Positions 22,688 through 31,191 of a stretch of 37,801 nt of DNA are shown one piece after another (the first letter of the stretch is position 1; the number at the start of each line of letters is the position of its first letter). The notes below the pieces were generated by a model. The model did no database searches and was not told the origin of the DNA. It saw nothing but the letters and a program-made list of their open reading frames with translations. The position numbers and the translations under genes are program-made. Source of the stretch: Streptomyces olivochromogenes (lineage in GTDB: Bacteria; Actinomycetota; Actinomycetes; Streptomycetales; Streptomycetaceae); the NCBI RefSeq assembly GCF_021538895.1, contig NZ_JADDRL010000090.1:1-37801 (forward strand), in the 5' to 3' direction.

Positions 22688-23485
22688 TCAGCCGCGCTGG
22701 ATCCCGGAGGTGTCCTGCAGTACGCCGCGGCGGCCGTCCTGGGTCTGTGCGATCAGCTGCGCGCCGCGCTGCTCGACCGCCAAGTACCAGGTGCCCGGCG
22801 CCAGTTCGGCGATCGGCGACGGCGAGCCGTCCTCCGCGAACAGTGGCCGGGGCGCCGGAACGGCGAACCAGAACGGCGAGAAGTCCCCGGCAGGCTGCGG
22901 CGCGGCGCCCGGCTGCTGCTGCGGCGGCTGCTGACCGAACGGCTGCCCCTGCTGCGGCTGACCACCGAACGACGGCTGCTGCTGCGGGGCCTGGGCGCCC
23001 GGGTAGCCGTAACCACCCTGCGGCTGGGCGCCGTAGGGCTGGGGCGCGGCCGGCTTGGGGGCGGGGAGCAGGGCGGCCTGGAGGGCGGGGACCAAGGGGC
23101 TGGCGATGGCCCCGCCGGCGATGGCGAGAGCGGCGAGGAGGCCGAGGATGAGGCCGACGCCGGCGTCCACGTTGTCGGGAACGTCCACCAGCGTCCAGAA
23201 CAGGGTCCAGGCGGACAGGATCGCGAAGCCGGTGCCGACCATACCGAGGTCCAGGCCGAGCACCTTGCGCTGCTGCGGCAGGGTGCGGTTGAGAACGATC
23301 AGCGCGGCTCCGATGACGGCCCCCATGTACGTGCCCAGGCCGGTCCCGAGGTCTTCCCATGCGTTCCGGCTGTTCGAGAAGCCGGAGTACGACACGGAGT
23401 ATTCGGCGAGGAACGACGAGATGAAGAGCAACACCGCTGCTCCGATCACCACGCCGTCGCCTCGAGTGAGGGAGCGGATATTCAC
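22688..23485 (-). CDS. DUF5336 membrane protein (34-kDa-antigen-like)
   Basis: A 265-residue protein: four hydrophobic helices in the first 140 residues, then a flexible Pro/Gln/Gly-rich region (about 145-200, Q-P-Q-Q-G-Q-P-F-G-Q-Q-P-P), then a small C-terminal domain. This is the layout of the DUF5336 family, which includes a mycobacterial 34-kDa antigen. The role is unknown. GTG 23485 with AAGGA upstream is the likely start. The Gln/Pro tract is intrinsically disordered and not made of exact DNA repeats. Confidence 0.8.
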   Translation of the reverse strand: MNIRSLTRGDGVVIGAAVLLFISSFLAEYSVSYSGFSNSRNAWEDLGTGLGTYMGAVIGAALIVLNRTLPQQRKVLGLDLGMVGTGFAILSAWTLFWTLVDVPDNVDAGVGLILGLLAALAIAGGAIASPLVPALQAALLPAPKPAAPQPYGAQPQGGYGYPGAQAPQQQPSFGGQPQQGQPFGQQPPQQQPGAAPQPAGDFSPFWFAVPAPRPLFAEDGSPSPIAELAPGTWYLAVEQRGAQLIAQTQDGRRGVLQDTSGIQRG

Positions 23486-23643
23486 TTCAGGTCCTTCGTA
23501 GGTCGTCTCGTCAGCGGTAGAGGCGTCGCTGTCACCCTGTCGCCGTCAGGCCCCGGTGTGAAGCGCGGGGGTGGCCCCTCATCGTACGGATGACACTATC
23601 GTCCGCACGATCACGGTGTCCGCCCGGATCAGCCCGCCGATCC

Positions 23644-24621
23644 CTACCCGCGCAGGAAACTCACGATTCCCTCAGAGATCCCTTGCGCCGCCTTCTGCCG
23701 CCAGGCGCCGCTGGTGAGCAGTGCCGAGTCCTTGCTATCGCGCATGTTGCCGCACTCGATGAACACCTTGGGAACCGTTGACAGATTGAGACCGCCAAGG
23801 TCCTTACGCGTGACGAGACCGGTACCGTCGCCGACGTAGTTGGAGGGCGCGTCACCCGTGACGCGAACGAAGCTGCCCGCGACGCGTTCGCCCAGATCGC
23901 GGGAGGAGGCGACGATGGGGCGGGTGTCGGCGGCGCCCGCGTGCACGGACTCCGGGAGGATGACGTGGAAGCCGCGCTCGCCCTCGGCGGCGCCGTCGGC
24001 GTGCAGGGAGATGGCAGCGTCGGCCCGGGCGACGTTCCCGATCCGGGCGCGCTCATCGACGCACGGCCCCCAGGGCGGGCTGTCCCCGTCGTGGGTCAAC
24101 TTGACCGTGGCGCCCTGCTCTTCCAGGAGCGTGCGCAGCCGGTGCGCCAGGTCCAGCGAGAACCGGGCCTCCGTGTAACCGGCGTTGGTGGACGTCCCGG
24201 TGGTGTCGCACTCCTTGCGGTTCGTGCCGATGTCCACCTGGCGGTTGATCTCCGCCGTGTGCTGGAAGTTGCCGGGGTTGTGCCCCGGGTCGATCACGAC
24301 GACCTTGCCCTTGAGCGGGCCGGAGGCGGCCGGGCGGGAGGACGTGCGGGGGGAACCCGGCTTCTTGGCGTCGTCGCTGGGGGACGCGGACCGGGGCGAG
24401 GCCGAGGCGGGCGCGGCGGACGTCGAGGTCGACGCCGAGCCGGAGGCGTTCGGCTTGCCGGAGGAGTCCGAGCCGCCGGGGCCGCCCACCGCCTCGTACA
24501 CGAGCCAGCCGAGCAGCGCACCGGGGACCAGCGCGGCGAGCGCGACGGTCAGCGGCGCCCGGCGGGGGCGGCGCGGGTGCGGAGGATCGAAGTCCGGGCC
24601 TACGTACGACACGCCTGCCAC
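23644..24621 (-). CDS. Membrane-anchored N-acetylmuramoyl-L-alanine amidase
   Basis: A 325-residue cell-wall hydrolase of the Amidase_3 family, cutting the bond between MurNAc and L-Ala. One N-terminal helix (about 23-45), then a Ser/Ala/Pro-rich linker to residue 100. Zinc ligands: His in V-I-D-P-G-H-N, Glu in T-E-A-R-F-S-L-D, His in S-L-H-A-D-G; catalytic Glu in F-I-E-C-G-N-M. All are intact. The ribosome site before GTG 24621 is weak; GTG 24612 is an alternative. It stands alone, upstream of the DUF5336 gene in the same direction with 158 bases between. Confidence 0.92.
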   Translation of the reverse strand: MAGVSYVGPDFDPPHPRRPRRAPLTVALAALVPGALLGWLVYEAVGGPGGSDSSGKPNASGSASTSTSAAPASASPRSASPSDDAKKPGSPRTSSRPAASGPLKGKVVVIDPGHNPGNFQHTAEINRQVDIGTNRKECDTTGTSTNAGYTEARFSLDLAHRLRTLLEEQGATVKLTHDGDSPPWGPCVDERARIGNVARADAAISLHADGAAEGERGFHVILPESVHAGAADTRPIVASSRDLGERVAGSFVRVTGDAPSNYVGDGTGLVTRKDLGGLNLSTVPKVFIECGNMRDSKDSALLTSGAWRQKAAQGISEGIVSFLRG

Positions 24622-24799
24622 CCTAGCGGCCGTCCTCGGGGCACAGCTCGTCCAGCGCCGTCCAACGGGTGACGCGTCACCGGCTGCCCGAGGTCAGCGA
24701 CCTCGCGAGCGTGAGTACGGCCGGGTGCGCCCCGCCGCCGACCACCTTGCCAGGCCCCTCGTGGCCGGAGCCCTCCGGCACCCGTGCGACGACGGCCGC

Positions 24800-25987
24800 C
24801 TACACCGCCCGTACCAGCGTCACGACCGCCGCTCCGCCCAGCCCGATGTTGTGCGCGAGGCCCACCCGGGCGCCCGCCACCTGCCGCTGTCCCGCCTCGC
24901 CCCGCAGCTGCCACACCAGCTCGGCGACCTGGGCGAGGCCCGTGGCGCCGAGCGGGTGTCCCTTGGAGATGAGGCCGCCGGACGGGTTCACCACCCACCG
25001 GCCGCCGTACGTGGTCGCCCCGGACTCGACGAGCTTCCCCGACTCACCGGGCTCGCACATGCCGAGGGCCTCGTAGGTGAGCAGCTCGTTGACCGAGAAG
25101 CAGTCGTGCAGCTCGACGACGTCCACGTCCTCGATGCCGAGGCCGGCCCGCTCGTACACCTGCCGGGCGGCCTCCCGCGACATGGGCTGTCCGACGACGT
25201 CGATGCAGGAGCCCGACGCGAAGGACTCCTCGGTGTCCGTGGTCATCGCCTGCGCGACGAGCTCGACGACGCCCCGCAGGCCGCGCCGCTCGGCGAACCG
25301 CTCCGACACCACCACGGCCGCCGCGGCGCCGTCCGAGGTCGGCGAGCACTGGAGCTTCGTCAGCGGGCGGTGGACCGTGCGCGCCGCGAGGATGTCGTCG
25401 ACCTCGTACACGTCCCGGAACTGGGCGTTCGGGTTGTGCGCGGAGTGCCGGTGGTTCTTGGCGGCCACGGCGGCGAGCTGCGCCTCGGTCGTGCCGTGGC
25501 GCTCCATGTGCTCGCGCGCCGCGTCGCCGAAGATCTGGGCGGTCGGCGGGGTCATCTCGAAGCCGTGCCGGGCCGCCATGATCCCGTAGTGCCGGGCGAC
25601 GGGGGAGGTGGAGAAGTCCCCGCCGTCGGCGCCGCCGCCGAGCGCTCCCTTCTTCATCTTCTCGAAGCCCAGCGCGAGGACGCAGTCGGCCGCCCCGCCC
25701 TCGACGAGCTGGCGCGCGAGCATCAGCGCGGTGGCGCCGGTCGCGCAGTTGTTGTTGACGTTGTAGACGGGGATGCCGGTCAAGCCGAGCTCGTACGCGG
25801 CTCGCTGGCCGGCCGTGGAGGGCTGGAAGCAGTAGCCGACGGGAACCTGTTCCACATCGGCGTACGAGACTCCCGCGTCGGTGAGGGCGGCGCCACCCGC
25901 CTCCCGCACCATGTCCCAGTACTGCCATTCTCGGGTCTCGGGCTTCTCGAACCTGGTCATCCCGACCCCGGCGACGTAGGCCTTCAT
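24800..25987 (-). CDS. SCP2-type thiolase (lipid-transfer-protein-like acetyl-CoA acyltransferase)
   Basis: A 395-residue thiolase of the SCP-x/Ltp group without a fused SCP2 domain. The nucleophilic Cys is in V-N-N-N-C-A-T-G (C81); active-site His in E-L-H-D-C-F-S-V-N-E and in G-H-P-L-G-A-T-G; N-I-G-L-G-G near the end. Such enzymes cleave 3-ketoacyl-CoAs or act as aldolases on steroid side chains (Ltp1-Ltp4 in mycobacteria); the Ltp group often pairs with a DUF35 OB-fold protein, and none is seen here. A KstR-type operator lies 12 bases upstream of ATG 25987, strong support for a steroid or isoprenoid beta-oxidation role. Confidence 0.9.
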   Translation of the reverse strand: MKAYVAGVGMTRFEKPETREWQYWDMVREAGGAALTDAGVSYADVEQVPVGYCFQPSTAGQRAAYELGLTGIPVYNVNNNCATGATALMLARQLVEGGAADCVLALGFEKMKKGALGGGADGGDFSTSPVARHYGIMAARHGFEMTPPTAQIFGDAAREHMERHGTTEAQLAAVAAKNHRHSAHNPNAQFRDVYEVDDILAARTVHRPLTKLQCSPTSDGAAAAVVVSERFAERRGLRGVVELVAQAMTTDTEESFASGSCIDVVGQPMSREAARQVYERAGLGIEDVDVVELHDCFSVNELLTYEALGMCEPGESGKLVESGATTYGGRWVVNPSGGLISKGHPLGATGLAQVAELVWQLRGEAGQRQVAGARVGLAHNIGLGGAAVVTLVRAV

Positions 25988-25998
25988 GGGGCGCAGAG

Positions 25999-26012
25999 TA
26001 GAACACGTTCTA
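25999..26012. promoter_or_regulatory. KstR-type operator (exact consensus)
   Basis: TAGAACACGTTCTA fits TnnAACnnGTTnnA fully and has perfect six-base arms. It lies 12 bases before the thiolase start, where a bound repressor would block transcription. Confidence 0.75.
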
Positions 26013-26098
26013 TATAGAGGCCATCCCTTGACGGAAGGTCAGATCGTCATGGGAAGGTCAAGAATTCGTTAGAGGCTCGAAGCAACGGAATAGTTGCC

Positions 26099-26124
26099 CG
26101 TGCATACGAGGTTGATCATGCACG
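26099..26124. promoter_or_regulatory. Inverted repeat in front of the MFS exporter
   Basis: CGTGCAT at 26099-26105 is inverted as ATGCACG at 26118-26124 with 12 bases between, about 55 bases before the exporter start. It may be an operator for a drug-exporter repressor; no regulator gene adjoins it. Confidence 0.4.
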
Positions 26125-26178
26125 TATCCCGCGCGATCACCGGCGCACCCCACTCTTCCGGCCCGGAGGCCTCACTCA

Positions 26179-27921
26179 ATGACGCACACGACGACCGACC
26201 AGCCCACCCGGAGAGCGAGCGGGGCCCTGGTCCCGGTGCTGGCCTTCGCGGGCATCGTGGTCGCGGTGATGCAGACCCTGCTCGTCCCGGTCATCAAGGA
26301 CCTGCCGCAGCTGCTGGACACCGAGCCGAGCAACGCCACCTGGGTCCTGACCTCGACCCTTCTCTCGGGTGCCGTCGCCACCCCGATCATGGGCCGCCTC
26401 GGCGACCTGTACGGCAAGCGGCGCATGCTGATCCTCAGCCTCGCCGTGATGGTGGTCGGCGCGCTGATCAGCGCCCTCACCAGCCAGCTGCTCACGATGA
26501 TCGCCGGCCGTACCCTCCAGGGCTTCGCCATGGGCGCGATCCCGCTGGGCATCGGCCTGATGCGCGACATGCTGCCGCGCGAGAAGCTCGGCTCGGCGAT
26601 GGCCCTGATGAGCTCCTCGATCGGCGTCGGCGGCGGCCTCGCGCTGCCGCTCGCCGCCCTGGTCGCACAGCACGCCGACTGGCACGCCCTCTTCTACGGC
26701 GCCGCCGGCCTCGGCGTGCTCTCCATCGTCCTCACCCTGCTCATCGTGCCGGAATCCCCGATGCGCGCCGAGGGCTCCTTCGACGTGCTGGGCGCGCTGG
26801 GCCTGTCCACCGGCCTGGTCCTGCTGCTCCTGCCGATCACCAAGGGCAGCGACTGGGGCTGGTCCTCCGGCACCACGCTCGGCCTGTTCGCCGCGTCCGT
26901 CGCCGTCCTGCTCCTGTGGGGCGTCTTCGAACTGCGCACCAAGGCCCCGCTGGTCGACCTGCGCACCACCGCCCGCCGCGAGGTGCTCCTCACCAACCTC
27001 GCCTCGATCATGGTCGGCGTCAGCTTCTACGTCGTCTCGCTCGTCCTGCCCCAGCTGCTCCAGCTGCCGAAGGCCACCGGGTACGGCCTCGGCCAGTCGA
27101 TGGTCGTCGCCGGTCTGCTCGTCGCGCCGCTCGGCCTGACCATGATGTTCACGGCGCCCGTCTACGCCCGCCTGTCGGCGAAGTACGGCCCCAAGGTCAC
27201 CCTGATCCTCGGCATGCTGATCATCGGGATCGGCTACGGCGCCGGCCTCGGCCTGATGAGCGCCGCCTGGCAGAGCCTGGTCATCTCGGTCGTCCTGGGC
27301 GCGGGCATCGGCCTCGCCTACTCCTCCCTGCCCGCCCTGATCGTCGGCGCGGTCCCGGCCTCCGAGACCGGCGCGGCCAACGGCCTCAACACCCTGATGC
27401 GGTCGATCGGTACGTCCGTCTCCAGCGCCGTCATCGGCATGGTGCTCGCCAACACGGCGAACCACGTGGGCGGCATGGCGATACCGACCATGCACGGCTT
27501 CCGCCTCTCCTTCCTCATCGCGACGGCCGCGGTGGCGGTCGGCCTGCTGCTGGCCCTGTTCCTGCCGAAGCCGAACCGCCCGGCCCAGCACACCCAGCTG
27601 CGCGCCAGCAGCGAGGAGGAGGCGGGCATCGCGCACGCCGAGGAGGTGCTGCGGGGATTCCGCGGCCGTGTCCTGGACGCCGACGGCGCCCCGGTCGCCC
27701 GCGCCAAGGTCACCTTGATCGACCGCCGGGGCCGGCAGGCGGGCGCGACCGTCTCCGCCGAGGACGGCAGCTACGCCCTCGTCGTCCCCGCCGAGGGCGC
27801 CTACGTCCTGGCCGCCAAGGCCGCGGGCCACGGCCCGCACGCCGCCTCGGCGACGCACGCGGGCGACGAGCGGCCGGTGGACCTGGACCTGCCGCTGCCG
27901 GGGGAGGCGCTCTCGGCCTGA
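26179..27921 (+). CDS. MFS drug exporter (DHA2 type) with C-terminal carboxypeptidase-regulatory-like domain
   Basis: A 580-residue protein. Residues about 15-480 form a proton-driven exporter with about 14 helices; the A motif is G-R-L-G-D-L-Y-G-K-R-R (loop 2-3) and motif C is the G-x8-G-x3-G-P-like region near G-V-G-G-G-L-A-L-P. After the last helix, residues about 493-575 form a beta-sandwich: R-G-R-V-L-D-A-D-G-A-P-V-A-R-A-K-V-T-L, then D-G-S-Y-A-L-V-V-P, a carboxypeptidase-regulatory-like domain. With an even helix number this domain would be cytoplasmic, which is unusual because such domains are normally extracellular. The ribosome site is weak. Confidence 0.88.
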   Translation: MTHTTTDQPTRRASGALVPVLAFAGIVVAVMQTLLVPVIKDLPQLLDTEPSNATWVLTSTLLSGAVATPIMGRLGDLYGKRRMLILSLAVMVVGALISALTSQLLTMIAGRTLQGFAMGAIPLGIGLMRDMLPREKLGSAMALMSSSIGVGGGLALPLAALVAQHADWHALFYGAAGLGVLSIVLTLLIVPESPMRAEGSFDVLGALGLSTGLVLLLLPITKGSDWGWSSGTTLGLFAASVAVLLLWGVFELRTKAPLVDLRTTARREVLLTNLASIMVGVSFYVVSLVLPQLLQLPKATGYGLGQSMVVAGLLVAPLGLTMMFTAPVYARLSAKYGPKVTLILGMLIIGIGYGAGLGLMSAAWQSLVISVVLGAGIGLAYSSLPALIVGAVPASETGAANGLNTLMRSIGTSVSSAVIGMVLANTANHVGGMAIPTMHGFRLSFLIATAAVAVGLLLALFLPKPNRPAQHTQLRASSEEEAGIAHAEEVLRGFRGRVLDADGAPVARAKVTLIDRRGRQAGATVSAEDGSYALVVPAEGAYVLAAKAAGHGPHAASATHAGDERPVDLDLPLPGEALSA

Positions 27922-27942
27922 GCACCGGATCGCGCCGGGATG

Positions 27943-27995
27943 CACTGAGGTCCGCCGAGATTCATCGAGGCCCACCGAGGCTCACTGAGATCCAC
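27943..27995. repeat. Degenerate 10-bp tandem repeats
   Basis: Five consecutive 10-base units, CACTGAGGTC, CGCCGAGATT, CATCGAGGCC, CACCGAGGCT, CACTGAGATC, then a partial CAC. The consensus is CACCGAGGTC. Located just after the exporter gene. Confidence 0.65.
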
Positions 27996-28000
27996 ACCAC

Positions 28001-28036
28001 CCGCACCCCCTGTCGCCTCGGCGGCGGGGGGTGCGG
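28001..28036 (+). terminator. Terminator hairpin after the MFS exporter
   Basis: CCGCACCCCC pairs with GGGGGTGCGG around a G/C-rich loop, about 80 bases after the exporter stop and 44 bases before the methyltransferase start. Confidence 0.7.
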
Positions 28037-28079
28037 AAGCATGGGGCGCCGAGAACGTCGTACGACCGAGAGGAACCCC

Positions 28080-28769
28080 ATGCCCGCGGCACCCTCCCCC
28101 AAGCGCTCGACTGCGCTCGAGCAGGGGGGACCCCCATCCGAGATCCTGGCCGCGTTCGAGGCCGCGAAGGGGTTCATGCCCGTGGACGAGGGGCTCGCGC
28201 TGTACGCGGCCGCAGTGGAGGCGGGCCGGCTGGGGCTGCCGCTGCTGGAGGTCGGGACGTACTGCGGACGCTCGACGATCCTGTTCGCGGACGCGGCCCG
28301 CGAGTCCGGGGTCACCGCGCTCACCGTCGACCACCACCGGGGCAGCGAGGAGCAGCAGCCGGGCTGGGACTACCACGACCCCGAGACGGTCGACCCCGAG
28401 ATCGGCCTGATGGACACGCTGCCGACGTTCCGCCGCACCCTGCACCGGGCGGGTCTGGAGGAGCACGTGGTGGCGCTGGTCGGCCGCTCGCCGCAGATCG
28501 CCGCGATCTGGGGGACGCCGCTGGGGCTGGTCTTCGTCGACGGCGGCCACACCGACGAGCACGCCACCGCCGACTACGAGGGCTGGGCCCCGCACGTCGC
28601 CGAGGGCGGCCTCCTCGTCATCCACGACGTGTTCCCCGACCCGGAGGACGAGTTCACCGGCCAGGCCCCGTACCGCGTGTATCTGCGCGCGCTGGAGTCC
28701 GGCGCGTTCACGGAGGTCTCGGCGACCGGCTCGCTGCGGGTGCTGCGGCGCACGGGGGCCGGAATCTAG
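28080..28769 (+). CDS. Class I SAM methyltransferase with N-terminal repeat insertion
   Basis: A 229-residue methyltransferase of the CmcI/Methyltransf_24 type: L-L-E-V-G-T-Y-C-G-R-S-T (motif I), then V-D-H-H-R-G-S, L-V-F-V-D-G-G-H-T-D and V-I-H-D-V-F. The target is unknown. ATG 28080 follows GAGAGGAA. Residues about 5-18 (S-P-K-R-S-T-A-L-E-Q-G-G-P-P) are encoded by a copy of the 40-nt palindromic repeat, which adds 13 codons in frame just before the normal-looking S-E-I-L-A-A-F start of the fold. Confidence 0.82.
   Translation: MPAAPSPKRSTALEQGGPPSEILAAFEAAKGFMPVDEGLALYAAAVEAGRLGLPLLEVGTYCGRSTILFADAARESGVTALTVDHHRGSEEQQPGWDYHDPETVDPEIGLMDTLPTFRRTLHRAGLEEHVVALVGRSPQIAAIWGTPLGLVFVDGGHTDEHATADYEGWAPHVAEGGLLVIHDVFPDPEDEFTGQAPYRVYLRALESGAFTEVSATGSLRVLRRTGAGI
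28094..28137 (-). repeat. 40-nt palindromic repeat, copy 4, inside a coding sequence
   Basis: CTCCCCCAAGCGCTCGACTG followed by CGCTCGAGCAGGGGGGACCC, the reverse orientation of copies 1-3. It lies within the first codons of the methyltransferase and keeps the frame. Confidence 0.85.
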
Positions 28770-28900
28770 GGCGTTCGGGGCGTCTGGGGCGGGCGTCCAC
28801 GGAGGGCGTTCAGGCGTACGAAAGAAAGGCGCACGCCTCCACCAAGTGAGGCAACGATCCGGGGGGCTCGTGGACTCCTTTGTACATCTAGGAGGTGCCC

Positions 28901-29440
28901 ATGGGGGATCGGAAGAAGGCTCGGGACGAGGAGTTCCAGAGCTTTGTCGTCGGCCGCTGGCCGCGGCTGATGCGTACGGCATTTCTCCTCACGGGGGAGC
29001 AGCACGCCGCCGAGGATCTGGTCCAGTCGACCCTCGAACAGGTCTATGTGGCCTGGCGCAGGGTCGGCTCGGCGGACGACCCGGAGGCCTACGTACGGCG
29101 CGTGATGATCAACGCGCACGCACGCAAACACCGCCGCAGGCTCAAGGAGTTCCTGGCGCCCAAGGACGACTCCGGCCTGGTACGCGAGGTCGCGGACACG
29201 GGCGACCGCATGTCCCAGGCCGACGACCGCAGCGCCCTGCTGAAGGCGCTCGCCCAACTGCCCGCGCGGCAGCGGGAGGCGGTGGTCCTGCGGTACTGGG
29301 AGGACCTGACGGAGACGCAGACGGCCGAGGCGATGGGCTGTTCGGTGGGCACGGTCAAGAGCAACGCGGCCAAGGGGATCGCGAAACTCCGCGCCATACC
29401 GGGACTGGCCGAGACGGTGACGCAGGGAGGGCGGAAGTGA
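28901..29440 (+). CDS. SigE-family ECF RNA polymerase sigma factor
   Basis: A 179-residue alternative sigma factor. Region 2 (about 10-80) with F-V-V-G-R-W-P-R-L-M-R-T-A-F-L-L-T-G and A-E-D-L-V-Q-S-T-L; region 4 (about 115-165) with L-P-A-R-Q-R-E-A-V-V-L-R-Y and G-C-S-V-G-T-V-K-S-N. It belongs to the SigE/SigL-like actinobacterial group. A near-perfect ribosome site AGGAGGT precedes ATG 28901, suggesting strong translation. The stop overlaps the next gene as TGATG, so the downstream membrane protein is the likely regulator. Confidence 0.93.
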   Translation: MGDRKKARDEEFQSFVVGRWPRLMRTAFLLTGEQHAAEDLVQSTLEQVYVAWRRVGSADDPEAYVRRVMINAHARKHRRRLKEFLAPKDDSGLVREVADTGDRMSQADDRSALLKALAQLPARQREAVVLRYWEDLTETQTAEAMGCSVGTVKSNAAKGIAKLRAIPGLAETVTQGGRK

Positions 29441-30267
29441 TGAGCGCGGATCGGGAGAGGAACCACGACATGACACGGACGGACATCGCCTTCCTCCTCG
29501 CGGACGCCGCGGACGAGGTCGAGATCGGTATAGCCCCGGTGCAGGCGGTGATGCGCGGCGGACGGCGCCGCAGGGCGCGGCGCTGGGCGGTGGCGGCGGC
29601 CACGACGCTGGTGCTGGCCGGGTCGACGGGCGCCCTGGCGGTGACGGGACTGCCCGGCGACGGACACGGGGACCGGCGGACGAACGTGGCGCACCCGCCG
29701 TCCTCCCCGGAGGCGCGGCATGTGTACGAACCGCAGACGACCGAGCTGTCGCGGGGCACGCACAAGGGCAAGCCCTGGTACGTCGACATCCAGGTGTGGG
29801 GAGCGCCGCGGGACGAGGGGGAGGCGAACCAGCAGCTCGCTTCGATGGACGAGTGGGGGCTGCACCCGGCGGTCGACAAGCCCGCCCAAGTGGTCGGCAA
29901 GATCTCGTACTTCGTGACCATGAAGTACGGCTCCGACAGCCCCCAGCAGATCCTGTTCGACTCGGTGAAGAAGCTGGACCGCCCGTCGGGCACGGATCTG
30001 GAGTCCGCGTCCCTCCCCCTGGACAAGGCCGGCGACGGTCCCGCCGGGGACCGGCTGGTGGTCGGATCGGTCGCCAAGACGGCGCGGGAGGTCACCTGCT
30101 ACTGGAAGAACGGCACGACGTCCGTCGCCAGGACGGGCCCGGTGATCTACAACCACAACATTCCGGCCCCCGCGATCGTGCCGGCCGAGGGGTATCCGGC
30201 GGCGAACTGGTTCGTGTGCGCGGCACCGGAGGGCACGACCTACCAGACGGCGGAGGTGACGAAGTAG
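29440..30267 (+). CDS. Membrane protein coupled to the sigma factor (candidate anti-sigma factor)
   Basis: A 275-residue protein: a short cytoplasmic N-terminus (F-L-L-A-D-A-A-D-E-V-E-I-G), an Arg-rich stretch G-G-R-R-R-R-A-R-R, one helix (about 47-70), then a 200-residue outside domain with two Cys (in V-T-C-Y-W and F-V-C-A-A). The topology fits an anti-sigma factor, but there is no zinc-binding ZAS motif (HxxxCxxC), so the assignment rests on coupling to the sigma gene. A start at ATG 29470 with GGAGAGG upstream is an equally good alternative. Confidence 0.7.
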   Translation: MSADRERNHDMTRTDIAFLLADAADEVEIGIAPVQAVMRGGRRRRARRWAVAAATTLVLAGSTGALAVTGLPGDGHGDRRTNVAHPPSSPEARHVYEPQTTELSRGTHKGKPWYVDIQVWGAPRDEGEANQQLASMDEWGLHPAVDKPAQVVGKISYFVTMKYGSDSPQQILFDSVKKLDRPSGTDLESASLPLDKAGDGPAGDRLVVGSVAKTAREVTCYWKNGTTSVARTGPVIYNHNIPAPAIVPAEGYPAANWFVCAAPEGTTYQTAEVTK

Positions 30268-30295
30268 CGCGAGCGCCCGGAGCGGGAGGCGCCGC

Positions 30296-30946
30296 TCACA
30301 GCCAGCCCTGCTGGCGCGCCTCCCGTACCGCCTCCGCCCGGTTGCGGGTGCCCGTCTTGCCGATCGCGGAGGACAGGTAGTTGCGGACCGTCGACTCGGA
30401 CAGATGCAGCCTGCCGGCGATGTCGGCGACGGTCGCGCCGTCCACCGACGCCTTCAGCACGTCGCACTCGCGGGCGGTGAGCGGACTGGGCCCGGCGCTC
30501 AGCGCGGCCGCGGCCAGCGCCGGGTCGACCACCGTCTCCCCGGTGAGCACGCGCCGGATCGCCTCGGCCAGCTCCTCCACCGGCCCGTCCTTGACCAGGA
30601 ATCCGGCGGCCCCGGCCTCCATGGCCCGGCGCAGGTAGCCGGGCCGGCCGAAGGTGGTCAGGATCAGCACCCGGCAGTCGGGCGCCTGTTCGCGCAGCGC
30701 GGCCGCCGCGTCCAGGCCGCTCATGCCCGGCAGTTCGATGTCCAGCAGGGCCACGTCGGGCCGGTGCAGGAGCACGGTGTCGACGATCGCGTCGCCGGTG
30801 GCGACCTGGGCGACCACCTCGATGTCGCCCTCCATGCCCAGCAACAGGGCCAGGGCGCCGCGCATCATGCCCTGGTCCTCGGCGAGGAGAACTCTGACAG
30901 AGGCTACTGGTCGGTGGTCCGCGGGCATCTCGTCAGCCATTGACAC
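30296..30946 (-). CDS. NarL/LuxR-family response regulator (DesR-like)
   Basis: A 216-residue response regulator. Receiver domain about 15-130 with acidic pocket L-A-E-D-Q, phosphoacceptor Asp in A-L-L-D-I-E-L-P-G-M, and L-V-K-D-G; LuxR helix-turn-helix about 150-210 with L-T-A-R-E-C-D-V-L and V-R-N-Y-L-S-S. GTG 30946 or ATG 30940 could be the start. It lies downstream of the histidine kinase on the same strand, 245 bases apart, a larger gap than usual for such pairs. Confidence 0.9.
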   Translation of the reverse strand: MSMADEMPADHRPVASVRVLLAEDQGMMRGALALLLGMEGDIEVVAQVATGDAIVDTVLLHRPDVALLDIELPGMSGLDAAAALREQAPDCRVLILTTFGRPGYLRRAMEAGAAGFLVKDGPVEELAEAIRRVLTGETVVDPALAAAALSAGPSPLTARECDVLKASVDGATVADIAGRLHLSESTVRNYLSSAIGKTGTRNRAEAVREARQQGWL

Positions 30947-31086
30947 AGGCTACGGCCAGCCGGCCGACTCGGAGCGGCGGCAAGCCCCTCCACAGGGTCC
31001 GCGGACCGGCACGAGGTTGTCGGCCGAGCCACACCCGTTCGCCGTCGCCACCCATGGTGAGCCCTGACCGCACGTCATCCGAGGAA

Positions 31087-31120
31087 GGGGCCGGCACACC
31101 GGATTCCGTCCGCCGGCCCC
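31087..31120 (-). terminator. Hairpin between kinase and response regulator
   Basis: GGGGCCGGC at 31087-31095 pairs with GCCGGCCCC at 31112-31120. It stands 70 bases after the kinase stop and could attenuate transcription into the response regulator, letting the two be set at different levels. Confidence 0.5.
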
Positions 31121-31191
31121 AGCCGACCGGCTCAACCGGTGCCCACCGCGCCGTTCGCGCGCATCGTGGAGCGACGACGTCAGCCGGGCCG

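Noticed and set aside
24622..24799. A possible OB-fold (DUF35) partner gene after the thiolase
   Set aside because: No zinc-ribbon cysteines or OB-fold pattern in any frame; only short GC-rich frames without recognisable content.
26094..28769. An 891-residue plus-strand frame covering exporter and methyltransferase
   Set aside because: It is a different frame from the exporter over most of its length; only its last part is the real methyltransferase.
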